From NCBI GenBank assembly GCA_018257865.1, contig JAEUBA010000002.1, positions 1,116,001 to 1,180,000 of the forward strand: a DNA stretch of 64,000 bases, read 5' to 3'. Origin of the DNA: Stereocaulon alpinum (lineage: Eukaryota; Ascomycota; Lecanoromycetes; Lecanorales; Stereocaulaceae). The notes under the pieces were generated by a model. The model saw only the letters and a list, made by a program, of their open reading frames with translations, was not told where the DNA came from and made no database searches. Numbering within the stretch: the first letter of the stretch is position 1; the number at the start of each line of letters is the position of its first letter. Positions 22,373-33,388 of this stretch are shown in pieces. The translations under genes and the position numbers were made by a program.

Positions 22373-22783
22373 ATGCCCAACGTAGTGGTGCCCCCCGCAG
22401 CGGAGATCTACTCTGAACGTCATCATGATTATGTGGTCGGGAAGCTTCTGCAGTTCACGGCCGAACATTCCCGGCGGTCAGCGAAGCCGTGGGAGGAGTT
22501 GTGGGGAGTACAAGGGTACGCACTACCAAGAGTATATGGAACTTCACGTGCACCAGCCCATGTACCGGCACCACCCCGCGCACCGGCACCAGAGCAGGGA
22601 TCAGCACAAGCCCAAGGATCAGCACAAGGATCCGACCAATCGGTTGCATTAGGAGACAAACGTAGGGCAGCAGTGAAGAAGAGCAACGAGGAAGATGCTG
22701 CTCAGTCAGGAGAGAAGAAGCAGCAGTCAACCGGAGTGACAGCAGAGAGTTCAAAGAGCCAGGAGAAAGCCAAGGAGACCTAA
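22373..22783 (+). CDS. Hypothetical 136-residue protein
   Basis: Open frame from ATG (ACAAACATGCCC) to TAA. The first ~60 residues look like a folded or helical segment (HHDYVVGKLLQFTAEHSRR, then KPWEELWGVQGYALPRVYG). The rest is disordered, with an Ala/Pro part, QGSAQ repeats and a Lys/Glu/Ser tail. No family recognised. The contrast between an ordered start and a low-complexity end suggests a genuine but lineage-restricted gene. Confidence 0.5.
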   Translation: MPNVVVPPAAEIYSERHHDYVVGKLLQFTAEHSRRSAKPWEELWGVQGYALPRVYGTSRAPAHVPAPPRAPAPEQGSAQAQGSAQGSDQSVALGDKRRAAVKKSNEEDAAQSGEKKQQSTGVTAESSKSQEKAKET

Positions 22784-23374
22784 GGTCAACGTCGAAGCGG
22801 ACACGAAGGGGTTGAAATTAGGATAATGGTAAATGGCCACTTTCGGAAAAGCAAAAGAAAAAAAGGGATATGAATGGGATCGATTTCGAAGCGAATGTGG
22901 GTTTTCGGGAAAAGGATAGCGATTAAGGGTTCATCATCGAAACGGCGGGTTGGGAGCGAGCACTCAGCTTGGCACCAGGCTCCGACGGGAAACACTCACT
23001 TATTGACATGGTGGAAATTTCATGGGGACGTTTCTTTCGGAGTACAAGACTAGCCAGTCAACATCGACTGGCCCTTGTGCTCCCAGCAGAGAGTTGTGGC
23101 TTATTAGCAACGAGGCTCGTCATGCGCTTTTATGATCTTCGATCCATACCCGCCCAAATCATGTATTGACGCATCATGTAAACATTCCGAACAATGTCTC
23201 CAGCAGGCTACGAAGCTTTTTGTCCACCATATGCTATGTATCAATGGTGCTCTTTAATGCCCCATCCCCTGAAGCCACATCTTTCTCCCATTAGTCCATG
23301 CAGCCAGATGCAGGGATGTGTAGCTGTAGCCGTAACCCAAGTCGAGAAAAGTCCGGACGGCTCACAAGCCTCTT
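22784..23374. other. Intergenic, no gene seen
   Basis: Convergent 3' regions of the small plus-strand ORF and the minus-strand NLR-like gene. I looked for further coding exons of the latter here and found none. Confidence 0.4.
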
Positions 23375-24496
23375 TCACAGATTTGCCAGGGTCTGTTCCC
23401 ATATTGAAATTGGTTGCTGAATTCTCAATGCTTCGGCATAGGGAGGGGGACCTCTCTCCTCCTCATCGAACACTCTTACAGCGCCTGCCCTTCTCTTGCC
23501 AAAGGTCTCCAGGATGCTATACAAGCTCTTGCCCGCGACTTGCGGGTCTGGCGAATCAAATATCTTGAGAATTCTTTTGCACACTGCGTGTTTCTCATCG
23601 ATGGTCTGCTGCATGGCATCCCAGTCATTGAACTCTTGGTGGGTGTCGCTTTCCCTGGTGAAAAGTCTTTGAAGGGGGCTTCTGCACGTTCGTTTCAAGA
23701 ATACTTTACAATGGCTGGCTGCTTTTACCCGGTAGACCAAGATGCTTGTAAAGAAATCGATGAGGGCCGTCTCAAAGGCCGGGTCAAGGTCAGTCTTCCA
23801 ATCTTTCCTGTAGATAGCCTCGACTTCGGCATACCCAGCGATCATCAGAGCATTCTGAGCCACACCTGCGAGTAATACCCTACTTTCCCCACAGTCATAA
23901 ACGATCGCATTCTTAATGAAGTGGAACCCTGCCCAAGGGATGTCTGCACGCACTTGATCCAGGATTTCGACAGTCAATGCATAGTCCACATAGATTTGTC
24001 GTAATTTCATGTAGCTTTTCATGTCCATCCGGTTCTTGTTCTGGTCTGATGTGAACTTGAAAAACGATGGCCGTTGTTGCCCAAATTCTGCAGAGCTTCT
24101 GTGGCTGTCGATCAATATCGACACAGCTGCACGGCTGATTCTGGCATCGGGAGAAACTTGATTCATAAAATGGGTCAACGCCTTGTATGTGTCGGGATCT
24201 TCACGTTGAAGCTTCTTAGCGGCCTCCTCCCAGTACGACTTCTTCCGTGGCGGAGACGGAGCAGCCGTAGTGACAGTCGGCGTTTGATCATCTGAACTTT
24301 TAGCAGCGGCTGGCACAGAGGCGGCACCATAGTCGAGACGCGATACGTCACTTGGACTTCGAGCAGTGTCTGACTCGGAGTTGGCACCATCGCCATTGCC
24401 AAAATGACTAGCTTCTTTCAAGATGCCCACTCTTGATTCTCTCCTCTCTTTTTTTCCCTTAGCAAGCCCAAGGAGCTTCAACAGTTTCTTTACCAT
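23375..24496 (-). CDS. Stand-alone NACHT-N-like (NLR N-terminal) protein
   Basis: Intronless 373-residue frame. After a basic start (MVKKLLKLLGLAKGKKERR) and a disordered linker, residues ~88-335 resemble the helical N-terminal domain that precedes NACHT in many fungal NLR (STAND) proteins: W89-EEAAKKL, IPWAGFHFIKNAIV around 186, ALIDFFTSILVYRVKAA around 244 and a C-terminal helical part. No P-loop, NACHT or repeat domain follows; the frame stops after a short Pro-containing tail (GPPPYAEALRIQQP). In full NLRs this domain is thought to act in signalling or as an effector; here a function as a free partner or decoy is only inference. The assignment is by pattern memory and needs a profile search. 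Confidence 0.6.
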   Translation of the reverse strand: MVKKLLKLLGLAKGKKERRESRVGILKEASHFGNGDGANSESDTARSPSDVSRLDYGAASVPAAAKSSDDQTPTVTTAAPSPPRKKSYWEEAAKKLQREDPDTYKALTHFMNQVSPDARISRAAVSILIDSHRSSAEFGQQRPSFFKFTSDQNKNRMDMKSYMKLRQIYVDYALTVEILDQVRADIPWAGFHFIKNAIVYDCGESRVLLAGVAQNALMIAGYAEVEAIYRKDWKTDLDPAFETALIDFFTSILVYRVKAASHCKVFLKRTCRSPLQRLFTRESDTHQEFNDWDAMQQTIDEKHAVCKRILKIFDSPDPQVAGKSLYSILETFGKRRAGAVRVFDEEERGPPPYAEALRIQQPISIWEQTLANL

Positions 24497-25036
24497 GCTG
24501 GCTGGAGATAATAGTTATGCTTGGAGTGGTTTGAGACGTTGTCAATAGTTGAGCCGAATCTTAGCTGTCTGCTGTACTGATTGAGAATGCGGTTCACGTA
24601 AGAAAGGCTTTGAAGAAATGTTGGTAGTTGCTTTCTGGCCCTTTGTCCAAGGCAAGTCCTTCTTGTTTGCCAGTATGATTAGGCAAGTGCAGTTAGGACA
24701 CATCTCAGCCGAGCAGAGGAAAGCGCCTTGGAGAAATCTCTCCATGCCGTCTACCATGCTAGGATCTGTTCATTTTATGAGTTGTAGTCAACGACAGGGA
24801 GTCTATAGAATGACATTAGCGAATATGTACTAAATCAATTATAGCAGTCTGGCAACGTTCTGTCTATGGCCTTTCCGCCCATATTCGATTCATATACCCT
24901 TCGACAAAAGAAGAAACAAGAACGGAAAGGTGCCACAACGGTCATCTAAGGAGCGCCGTGACCAAAGTACTCCAAGACAATCGAACAAGGTTATAGGCCG
25001 ACCTGATCAGCCAGTCCTCCTTCCCTACCTCCTACT
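24497..25036. other. Intergenic, promoter of the NLR-like gene
   Basis: Contains the upstream region of the gene ending at 23375 and the 3' UTR of the ketoreductase. No gene seen. Confidence 0.4.
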
Positions 25037-26180
25037 TCACACCTGCTTCTTCGCACTCCCGTTCCCGTTCATCCTTGCCTTCTTCGCCAAAGCCCTCTTT
25101 CTGATACCCCAATGGAACCACCGATTATACATCAACAAGAACTTATTCCCCGGCCCCACGAATGTAGAGACAATCCACTGCAACATAGCATGGCTCCAGT
25201 ACGGTGTACTTGTATACATCCACCCTTGTGCCCCTCCTGTCCTACCCACATTCCCAAGCACACTCTTCACGAACGCCCTTGGTGTAGGCACGAACACGGA
25301 AGGTTTCCTAATCTTGGACATTGCACTGGTGACGAGGTGGGACTGAACGAGTTCAACGGTGACGTTGTAGGAGGCCAATTCGGAGCCGATGGCTGTAGAC
25401 CATTGTTGGAGAAAGGCTTTGCTGCCGCTGTAGGTGGCTAGGAGGGGACTGGGGATGAGGCCGCCGAAGGATCCCATGGTTATGATCAGGCCGCGCTTTC
25501 GCTGCGTCATACCTGCTGCAACTATGTGGGTTACGCGGAGGGTGGCCATGCAGTTGATGGTGATGATGCTGTCAATTTCTTCCTGAGGGGTGAGTGTGAA
25601 GGGGACGGGCATTGAGTGGCTGACTCCGACATTGTTGATGAGGATCGCAATGTCCAGGCCGTCAACCAATGCCTTTAGCTTGGCGTAATCGTCGTCTTTG
25701 TTCGCTCCAAAATCCATTGCGAATGTCTTGGTGGGGGTATTGTATTTGGACTTGATGTCCACAGCTAGGCTGTCGAGCTTGCTCTGTGTCCGGGACACGA
25801 GGATGGTGGAGTACCCAGCGCGGGCGAGCTGGAGAGAGTACTCTTTGCCGATTCCATCTGACGCACCTGTAATCAAGGCCCAAGATTTGGAAGGCGATCC
25901 AAACGTACGGAGCTGTAGGGAGCCGGCATTAGCTAATATGGTAGCGATTGGAATTAGAAGTAGGATCAAGACATACAGGCTTGCCTGGAAGGACGAAGAG
26001 GCTGAAGAGGAGGCGGACGAGCAGGGCAATCCTGGCGAAGACGGCGAGGAATCCAACCAGAGCAAAGGTAGCCAGCACATAGTAGGAAATCGCATGGTCC
26101 AAAGGGAATGTATGCATCCCAGTAGCCTGTACCATTCTCCCTCTGTAAAACCAGCCAAGGTTATCTAGTGAGGGAGCCAT
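25037..26180 (-). CDS. IFA38: Very-long-chain 3-oxoacyl-CoA reductase
   Basis: ER-membrane short-chain dehydrogenase that performs the first reduction of fatty-acid elongation. Two exons, 25977-26180 and 25037-25912, joined across a 64-base intron (GTATGT donor, CTACAG acceptor), give 359 residues. The N-terminus has a hydrophobic anchor (ISYYVLATFALVGFLAVFAR). The NADPH motif TGASDGIG lies at 83-90, NNVG near 161-164, and the catalytic Ser216, Tyr229 and Lys233 are in the GSFGG and YSGSK motifs. The chain ends in KKQV, a dilysine ER-retrieval signal. The join GKP to LRTFGSPSKSWALITG matches the family. Confidence 0.93.
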
Positions 26181-26905
26181 GCTATTGTAGAAAAGTCCCG
26201 TATGTTGAATATGGGGAAATGGAAATGGAAATGGAAATGGAAATGGTAGTTCTAAGGAAGACAGGTGCCAAGCAAGTAATTAGCATCGGGTTGTCGAGCC
26301 TTAAGTTACCTTAGCTAGATATGCATTTCAGCACGATGGGTAACAAGAAAAACGTGGAACTAGGTACCCGCTAGTTCTAATTCTTTGCTGCGAGCATGAC
26401 CGCAACAATAATCAATAAACTCGTGCAGCTATCACATCCTGGTAAATCCAAAAACAATCAACAATCATTTTGACTAAAGACACTCGTTGCGGATAACTTC
26501 GTAGTTTTCGGTACGCTCCGTAAGTCCATAGTAGCAGAAAGTTAAGCCGTTAGCCCTAAGGTATATCTGCCCTAAGGTATATCTGTGGCTGTGTGCCTTA
26601 GCAAAGTACGATCCCAAGTCGTTCCTTCGGGCAAAGCTCCGCACTAATGGCAATCAAAGTTTGCCTCGAAGACGCCTCGGTCCGAACGGAGTAAGACGCG
26701 ACGCGACGCCATCGACAATAGAGCCTTGGTTTGGGTATCTGCGATTGGTAAATTCCATTTACTGAAGCCGTTGCAGGCTAACATAAACCAACCGTGTGGC
26801 CATCAGACGGGTGAATGTCCCATCTTTGAAGGGGGTGTGCAGGCTGATATACCTTACATCACACTGCGAGGCCCTGACAACCCTGATTCGCGCCAGCGCA
26901 TTGCA
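26181..26905. other. Divergent intergenic region IFA38 / ERG28
   Basis: Upstream regions of two genes of ER lipid metabolism on opposite strands, about 725 bases. It holds a hexanucleotide microsatellite and a doubled CCTAAGGTATATCTG at about 26556-26585. No gene seen. Confidence 0.45.
26215..26246. repeat. GGAAAT hexanucleotide microsatellite
   Basis: Five perfect GGAAAT units followed by GG. Confidence 0.95.
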
Positions 26906-27359
26906 ATGACCTCCTTCCTTCCACAACACGACGGTTGGTTGCCCTCCTGGCTACTCCTGGTAGATCCCCACTTGCAACGATTAGCATATTCAAGCTGACA
27001 GGCTTATGCAGGTATCAACAATTTCCATGGGCAACACTATCCAAGCCTACCTAACCACGAAGAATACGCGGGAAGTGTATATGCGGTCTGGCCAAGAGAC
27101 AACAGCCTTAACCTCCAGGATTTTCGGCACATGGACTTTGATCTCGGCTGTTGTCCGCCTCTACGCGGCATACAATATATCAAACCCTCAAGTCTATGAG
27201 TTAGCGCTGGTTGTATATACCATTGCTTGGGTACATTTTGTGAGCGAGTGGGTCGTTTTTGGAACAGCGGCGTGGGGCAGGGGTTTAGCAGGACCTGTCC
27301 TTATCTCGACAGGCAGCCTGGTCTGGATGTTTTCCCAATGGGCATTCTACGTGGGGTAG
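26906..27359 (+). CDS. ERG28: Ergosterol biosynthesis scaffold protein Erg28
   Basis: Small polytopic ER protein that holds together the sterol C-4 demethylation complex. Two exons, 26906-26959 and 27012-27359, with a 52-base intron (CTGAC branch point, GCAG acceptor), give 133 residues, normal for the family. The start is MTSFLPQHDGWLPSWLLL, joined to VSTISMGNTIQAYLT. SRIFGTWTLISAVVRLYAAY and WVHFVSEWVVFGTAAWGRG are the family core; four hydrophobic segments are visible. Confidence 0.93.
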
Positions 27360-27547
27360 GCGATTATATGCTCGGCAGCAAGCATTAATTGGGTGTCCAG
27401 CCGTTTGGAAAACCAGGATTTATACTTTCAACGCTATATAACATGCATAATACTCCCGGGCCTCCGGTACTGATTGCTTGCAGTAAGCACTTTCACCGAT
27501 AGACTAAAGAGAGCTCATAGGATAACGGAAGGCGGTCCAAGCTCAAC

Positions 27548-28866
27548 TCATTGAAGTTTGTTGCGATACAGCTCCCCTCCGCATTTACGCAGCCGTGCTG
27601 CCGCTTGCTCAGGGGTGATGTCTCGTTGAGGTTCCGCCATCAACTCATATCTAGAACCTCGGTTAATGGCTGATCGAGAAAGTGTAATATCCATACTCAC
27701 CCAACAAGAAATTTCCTGACAGTTGCGCTCCTCAGTAAGGGTGGGTAGAAATGTATGTGGAAATGACTGGCTTCGATCTCGGCATTCGATCCCTCAAGAG
27801 GTGCTTGATGCAGTCCCATGCTGTATGGGAACTGTGTCTCGAACAGGTTATCATATCGACGAGTGACATCCGAAAGGACATCCGCAAGATCCTTTCTTTC
27901 CACGTCATCGAAGTCTACCAGCGCTCGCTTGTGTTGTCTTGCTATAATCATGACCTCAAATGGCCACACCGCCCACCACGGACATACTGCCACAAATGAC
28001 TTGTTCTTGCAAACGACCCGTTCCTCTTTATCCACTTCCAGTTTGGCATAATCCTCGAGGAGACTTACACCTCCTACTTCGCGACGGTATTTGATCAATT
28101 GTTCTAACTCCGCTGCAGGCTCTTCGGGAAGACCTGTGGTGGTCCATACTTGCCCGTGCGGATGCGGATTCGAGCACCCCATGGCCGCTCCTTTGTTCTC
28201 AAAGATCTGCATGTAACGGTATTGTGCATTTGGCCGCGACACATTATGGTGGTGGCCCGACGGTGGCAGCGTGGTGGCACCAGCGGCTCGAGCTAAGGGT
28301 GAGTTGGGGGAGAGGTGAGCGGTGTACAATCTGGTCCAGGTGTCGATAACGGGGACGATCTCTGATGGTTGAAGGTCGGCAAGGGTGAGGTTGTGCATCG
28401 GCGAGAAAGTTACTACATAACATTTTCCAGTAACAGATTCAGCTTTCAAAAGAAGGGCCGAGAGACCTGTGTGGATTAGAGACCGTTCGATCCCCATACC
28501 AATGTAATTTACATACTGCCGTTGTCCTCGGTCTGGTGATATTCGGCCTGCTCCTCCTTAACCGCGCTGTAGTCATTCACGAAGACGAATGTGCTCTTGT
28601 AGACGGGGTTAGTGTCACCCTGCGCACGTTTGTTGCCTGGGCAAAGATAACACGATTGATCATATTTCGGTAATGTGGTCTGCGAAGCTGCTTCTTGTTG
28701 GCCTCTAAATCCATGATTGGAATTTGTCTCCTTATGGGGTCTTGCAAGGCTAAAATAAGACTTACTGCCATGGCCGTTTTGTACGATGAGGTGAGACTAG
28801 AATCCAGCTTCCCCGCAAGGGATTGTATCTTCGGTGGCTTATGTCGTCGAGAATTGCATCAGGCAT
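27548..28866 (-). CDS. GAL7: Galactose-1-phosphate uridylyltransferase
   Basis: Leloir-pathway enzyme exchanging UMP between UDP-glucose and galactose-1-phosphate, cytosolic. Four exons close in phase: 28766-28866, 28517-28704, 27701-28466 and 27548-27650, giving 385 residues. The start MPDAILDDISHRRYNPLRGS is typical. CYLCPGNKRAQGD (Cys52/Cys55) is the metal-binding part, and GCSNPHPHGQVW carries the catalytic His-Pro-His (His198, His200). EASHFHIHFYPPLLRS and the C-terminal PEQAAARLR complete the enzyme. No other galactose genes are adjacent. Confidence 0.95.
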
Positions 28867-29316
28867 GGTGATTGCCGAATGAGAAGTTCCTACCAGATGG
28901 TACGCCGAGGCATTGCTGCTTGATCTTGGAGAAGCTCAACGATTATCCGGTTGCGCCCAGGGGTGAACGCAACAACGCAAGAGCAGGATATGTTGGGAAT
29001 TTATCAGGTGCTGACATTGGCGACTGCTGCTAAATGTCTCCAGGAACTTCAAGCTATCGACGAGAGTTTGAGTCTTCACGTTGCACTTGTTGATCTGAAG
29101 TCATTAGGATTTGTTCCTAGTCTGACCGAATCCTGAGCCTCAAGTGGGGATACCACCAAGAGATCTGGCAGATCGCGCTAATGCAGGGCACACGTCATTT
29201 CAAGATTTGTCCCAATCAGGTACTGCTATCAAATTGCAATAGAACAGCATTGTGGCAGGATTTCATATTTCCGACACAAGGTAAAGTTGCCGGTGAGCTT
29301 GTGTGGGGATCCAGAA
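28867..29316. promoter_or_regulatory. Divergent promoter region GAL7 / RAD4
   Basis: The two genes point away from each other with 450 bases between start codons, so both promoters must lie here. I did not identify a specific operator. Confidence 0.4.
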
Positions 29317-32300
29317 ATGCCGCCATTTATTCCTCACAAACGTCGTCTGTCCACGCCGCCACCTGGTGCGTCTACACCAAAGTCTATCAAGAAGCCAAGT
29401 CTATTCGAGACGGCCGACAAGCCCAGTCCCGTCGCGAGTCTCCAAGACAACAAGACCTTCCTTAACGGCTTGAATGCTTCCGACAGCGAAAGTACTCTCA
29501 GTGACGTGAGCAGTGACGAGTTCGAAGACGCGCTACCTGCACTGAGCTCTAAGCGGCGGAAGATAGCTCATGAAGAACAGGACGACGAAGTAGACTGGGA
29601 AGACGCTATACAGCCAGGCGCACCATCGCCGACTACTGTAGCCGCCAGACAATCGGACGACCTCGAACTTGTTCTTGATAGTAGGGTTCACATCGGATCC
29701 CTTACCAATCCTCATGACAAAAAGAAAGGCCCCAGCAAAATCGAAAGACAGATTAGGGTTTCTACACACTGCATGCACGTCCAATTCTTGTTGTTTCACA
29801 ATCTCATCAGAAGTGGTTGGGCCTGCGACAAGAAGGTCCAGAGCAGTCTAGTCGGACAGCTACCCGCAGGAGTGAAGAAGGAGATCGACAAGTGGAAAGC
29901 GGCTTCTGGAATAAGTCCAGCAGTGCCTGCAGAAGCGCCAAAAGCCTCACGCAAAGGACGCAAAGGCAAGAAAGCAGCCCAAAATGAGAGAAATCAGAGG
30001 GATTGGGGTAGACCCGCAGAGAGGCAAGAAAAGGGTGCTCCTAATATGAGTCGCGGCGATCCACTTCTACGACTTCTGAAGATTTTGGCTGCATATTGGA
30101 GAAAGCGCTTTACAATTACAGCGCCTGGCCTACGTAAACAAGGATACAAATCGCTTACTATCTTGGAAGAAGAAATCGCTTCGTACAGGAATGACAAATA
30201 TGATGTGGAAGGCCATGGCGAACGTGTGAGAAATGTTCAAGAGTTTAGAGATCTGGCCAGATCTTGCGAGGGCAGTCGGGACGTTGGCGCTCAGCTCTTT
30301 ACAGCCCTAGTCCGGGGTTTGGGACTTGAAGCGAGACTCGTTGCCTCGCTGCAGCCTGTTGGCTTCGGATGGAGCAAGAACGAGCAAGCTTCTGCGAATA
30401 AGAAGAAAGCACCACATACTGGGAATCCGAAATATGCCGCGGAGACCTCTGACTCGGATGATGAACTCGATTCTGAGGTTCCTCCAACAAAGACGAGTGC
30501 CCTCCGCAAGCAGGAAGTAAAGTCGAAGACACTGCGCAAAACCAATGGCGAAACGCGTGTGTCAAGAGGCAGGAAAGATGCACCCATAAATCTGTCAGAG
30601 GAGTCAGACCACAATAACCTCGAAAGCGACGATGAAGACGCATCGGTGATCGATGTAACTCCATCGATGCCCCGACAGCGGCCAAACATGAGCTACGATA
30701 AAGACATGCCTTGTCCCACTTACTGGACAGAAGTCATTTCACCCATTACAAATCATGTCTATCCAGTGGACCCACTTGTACTTACTCCAGCAGTAGCTAC
30801 CAGCGATGATCTACTATCGTCATTTGAAAGCAGAGGTGCTAAGGCGGATAAAGCGAAGCAGGTCTTTGCGTATATAGTGGCATACTCCTTGGATGGCTCA
30901 GCTAAAGACGTCACTACACGGTATCTGAAGCGACACATGTGGCCTGGAAGAACAAAAGGAGTACGGATGCCCATAGAGAAGGTCCCGATCTACAACAGAA
31001 GAGGGAAAATCAAGCGCTATGAGGACTACGACTGGTTCAAGACCGTCATGAGCGGCTACAACAGGACGGACAGAATGAGGACTGTAGTAGACGATTTGGA
31101 AGAGGCCAAAGACCTCAAGCCTGTCAAGCCTGAGAGAAAACAACCTAAGCTAAGCGAGGACACTTTACAAGGTTACAAGAATTCTGCTGAATTTGTGCTC
31201 GAAAGGCACCTACGCCGTGAAGAAGCCTTACGTCCAGGCTCGAAGCCAGTAAAGACATTCACCACAGGCAAAGGAGATAATGCGAAAGAAGAACCTGTCT
31301 TCAGACGCATGGACGTCGAGGTGTGCCGAACTGGTGAAAGCTGGCATAAAGAAGGTCGTGCTATTAAAGAAGGAGAGCTTCCTATGAAAATGGTTCCCAT
31401 TCGAGCGGTGACCCTGACCCGCAAACGTGAAGTAGAAGAGGCGGAGAGAGATAGTGGAGAGAAGCTCAAGCAAGGTCTCTATTCTTGGGACCAAACAGAC
31501 TGGATCATTCCGCCTCCAATTGAGAACGGTGTCATTCCCAAGAATGCCTTCGGAAATATGGATTGCTATGTTCCGACTATGGTACCAAAAGGAGCGGTAC
31601 ATATTCCTCTCAGGAGCACTGTCAGGATATGCAAGAGGCTTGGCATCGATTATGCTGAAGCTGTGACTGGCTTCGAATTTGGTAACAAGAGGGCAGTGCC
31701 TGTCATTACAGGTGTTGTGGTGGCCGAAGAGCATGAACACACAGTAATTGACATATGGGAAAAGGAAGAGGAAGAGCGGAAGATCAAGGAAGAAGGCAAG
31801 AGAGAGAAGGCAGCATTGGCCACTTGGAGAAAGTGGTTGATGGGCTTACGAATCGTTCAGAGGGTTAGAGAAGAATATGGCCAGGACGCTGACGCTCATA
31901 TGAAGGAGGAGATGAACCCTTTCACCAATCAAAATAAGAAGAAACATACACCAGCCATTCACGCTGGTGAACTGCCCCAACAGCAGGATGACGTAACTGC
32001 TCATCCCGACGAGGATACGGGCGGCGGGTTCATCGCAGAAGACAACTTCGAAGGCGGAGGTTTTCTTCCAGAGGGTCATGAAGAAGAAGCGATCCCTCTT
32101 ACTAAACATGAACTTACTATCGAAGGCGTTCCACAACCCACCAAGAACGATTTTGAATCTGGCCTTCGGCCAACGGCACCTTTAGCCAGAGCCATGAACG
32201 GCGTTGAGCATGTAAGCGATCTCTCAAACCCTGAGGACACCGATCCACAACCAGTCAAACAAATCCCCAACACAAAGCCTGCTACGAATGGCAAAAAGGC

Positions 32301-32664
32301 CCAAACGCCGAATCAAAAGCGGAAGAAAGCCAACGCACCGAAGAAAGCTACGAGTAATGGCAGAAAACGAAAGGCTTCCACACCTCCCGAAGAATCGGAT
32401 CTTGACGACATACCTACCACCTCCAAGCCAGCTTCAACCAAGACAGCTAGAGCGGTGCCGAAACGCAAAGTCGCGAGGAAGAGCGAGACTGCAGTCAAAA
32501 GCCACTACTTCGAGCACAGCAGCGATGACAGTGACGGAGGTGATAGTGCCAGCTCATTAAGCGAGGATGAGGCATTCAAGCAACCTAGGAAAAGGGTGGA
32601 CAGGGCCAGTAATTCGATTGCTTCGACCAATGGTCGTTCACTCAGAGCTAGGAAGAGTATGTAG
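29317..32664 (+). CDS. RAD4: DNA damage recognition protein Rad4/XPC
   Basis: Initiates nucleotide-excision repair by binding distorted DNA with Rad23. Intronless frame of 1115 residues from the ATG at 29317 (MPPFIPHKRRLSTPPPG). The acidic N-terminal ~120 residues are disordered. A transglutaminase-fold part follows (ALVRGLGLEARLVASLQPVG near 328; PTYWTEVISPITNHVYPVDP near 465). BHD1 is around 620-650 (FVLERHLRREEAL), BHD2 around 655-690 (FRRMDVEVCRTGESWHKEG) and BHD3 around 718-805 (GLYSWDQTDWIIPPP, FGNMDCYVPTMVPKGAVHI). About 300 residues of charged, disordered tail with Lys-rich clusters and acidic Ser runs follow BHD3, longer than in yeast. Confidence 0.95.
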   Translation: MPPFIPHKRRLSTPPPGASTPKSIKKPSLFETADKPSPVASLQDNKTFLNGLNASDSESTLSDVSSDEFEDALPALSSKRRKIAHEEQDDEVDWEDAIQPGAPSPTTVAARQSDDLELVLDSRVHIGSLTNPHDKKKGPSKIERQIRVSTHCMHVQFLLFHNLIRSGWACDKKVQSSLVGQLPAGVKKEIDKWKAASGISPAVPAEAPKASRKGRKGKKAAQNERNQRDWGRPAERQEKGAPNMSRGDPLLRLLKILAAYWRKRFTITAPGLRKQGYKSLTILEEEIASYRNDKYDVEGHGERVRNVQEFRDLARSCEGSRDVGAQLFTALVRGLGLEARLVASLQPVGFGWSKNEQASANKKKAPHTGNPKYAAETSDSDDELDSEVPPTKTSALRKQEVKSKTLRKTNGETRVSRGRKDAPINLSEESDHNNLESDDEDASVIDVTPSMPRQRPNMSYDKDMPCPTYWTEVISPITNHVYPVDPLVLTPAVATSDDLLSSFESRGAKADKAKQVFAYIVAYSLDGSAKDVTTRYLKRHMWPGRTKGVRMPIEKVPIYNRRGKIKRYEDYDWFKTVMSGYNRTDRMRTVVDDLEEAKDLKPVKPERKQPKLSEDTLQGYKNSAEFVLERHLRREEALRPGSKPVKTFTTGKGDNAKEEPVFRRMDVEVCRTGESWHKEGRAIKEGELPMKMVPIRAVTLTRKREVEEAERDSGEKLKQGLYSWDQTDWIIPPPIENGVIPKNAFGNMDCYVPTMVPKGAVHIPLRSTVRICKRLGIDYAEAVTGFEFGNKRAVPVITGVVVAEEHEHTVIDIWEKEEEERKIKEEGKREKAALATWRKWLMGLRIVQRVREEYGQDADAHMKEEMNPFTNQNKKKHTPAIHAGELPQQQDDVTAHPDEDTGGGFIAEDNFEGGGFLPEGHEEEAIPLTKHELTIEGVPQPTKNDFESGLRPTAPLARAMNGVEHVSDLSNPEDTDPQPVKQIPNTKPATNGKKAQTPNQKRKKANAPKKATSNGRKRKASTPPEESDLDDIPTTSKPASTKTARAVPKRKVARKSETAVKSHYFEHSSDDSDGGDSASSLSEDEAFKQPRKRVDRASNSIASTNGRSLRARKSM

Positions 32665-33388
32665 TGTCCAAGCTGTATGGCACTGCCGCACATTTGCGAT
32701 TGCAGCGCAAGCACCTGAACATTGTCTTGAATGTAGAGCCACAATCTGTTAGCAATGTAGTCGTGTCAACGCCATTTAGATACAAACCCTTTGCATGTGA
32801 ATTACAAAGTCATTCTCCAATACGTGGTGAGGATCAAGTATCCCGCAGCCAGACATCGACTTACCCTCACTCTGTGTACCGGAGTGAACATCATCCACCA
32901 TATGTACATTTAAAAGTCTCTCAAGTCCCTCATAAGGCCGCCTGGAATATCTACACTGCAGTGAATGTCGTCTAGAATTTATTACACAACGTCATCTTAC
33001 ACATCGCTACAATCAAGAGCCGACAGAGACGACTGCAACAGACTTCGGGACATTCATGGCACATTCTTAAGAATAGGTTGCGAAGTGGCGGCAACGTTGC
33101 GTTCCGTTGAGGAGTACCGAGAGCTGCAGTGATGAAAGAGGATCACTGTCAGTTTGACTACTATTTTTGCGATTGGAGGGCAGCCGCGGGTGACCATTTA
33201 AGCTGTCTTTATTGATTGTATATGGCTGTTATCTGGTGATGATGGGATCTATAGAGAGTCCAATCATTGCAGTGCTTATCATAGTCTGAGCCTGTGGTCT
33301 CAGTGAATGTCAAAGAGTATCGCTCAATCTTCGTTTTGGCCGAAGCGTTGTCCGTGGTTAGCTGTCTCAGAGTCCCACCTCGAGAGCG
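32665..33388. other. Convergent intergenic region, no gene seen
   Basis: 3' UTRs of RAD4 and the aminotransferase. No coding signal. Confidence 0.45.
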
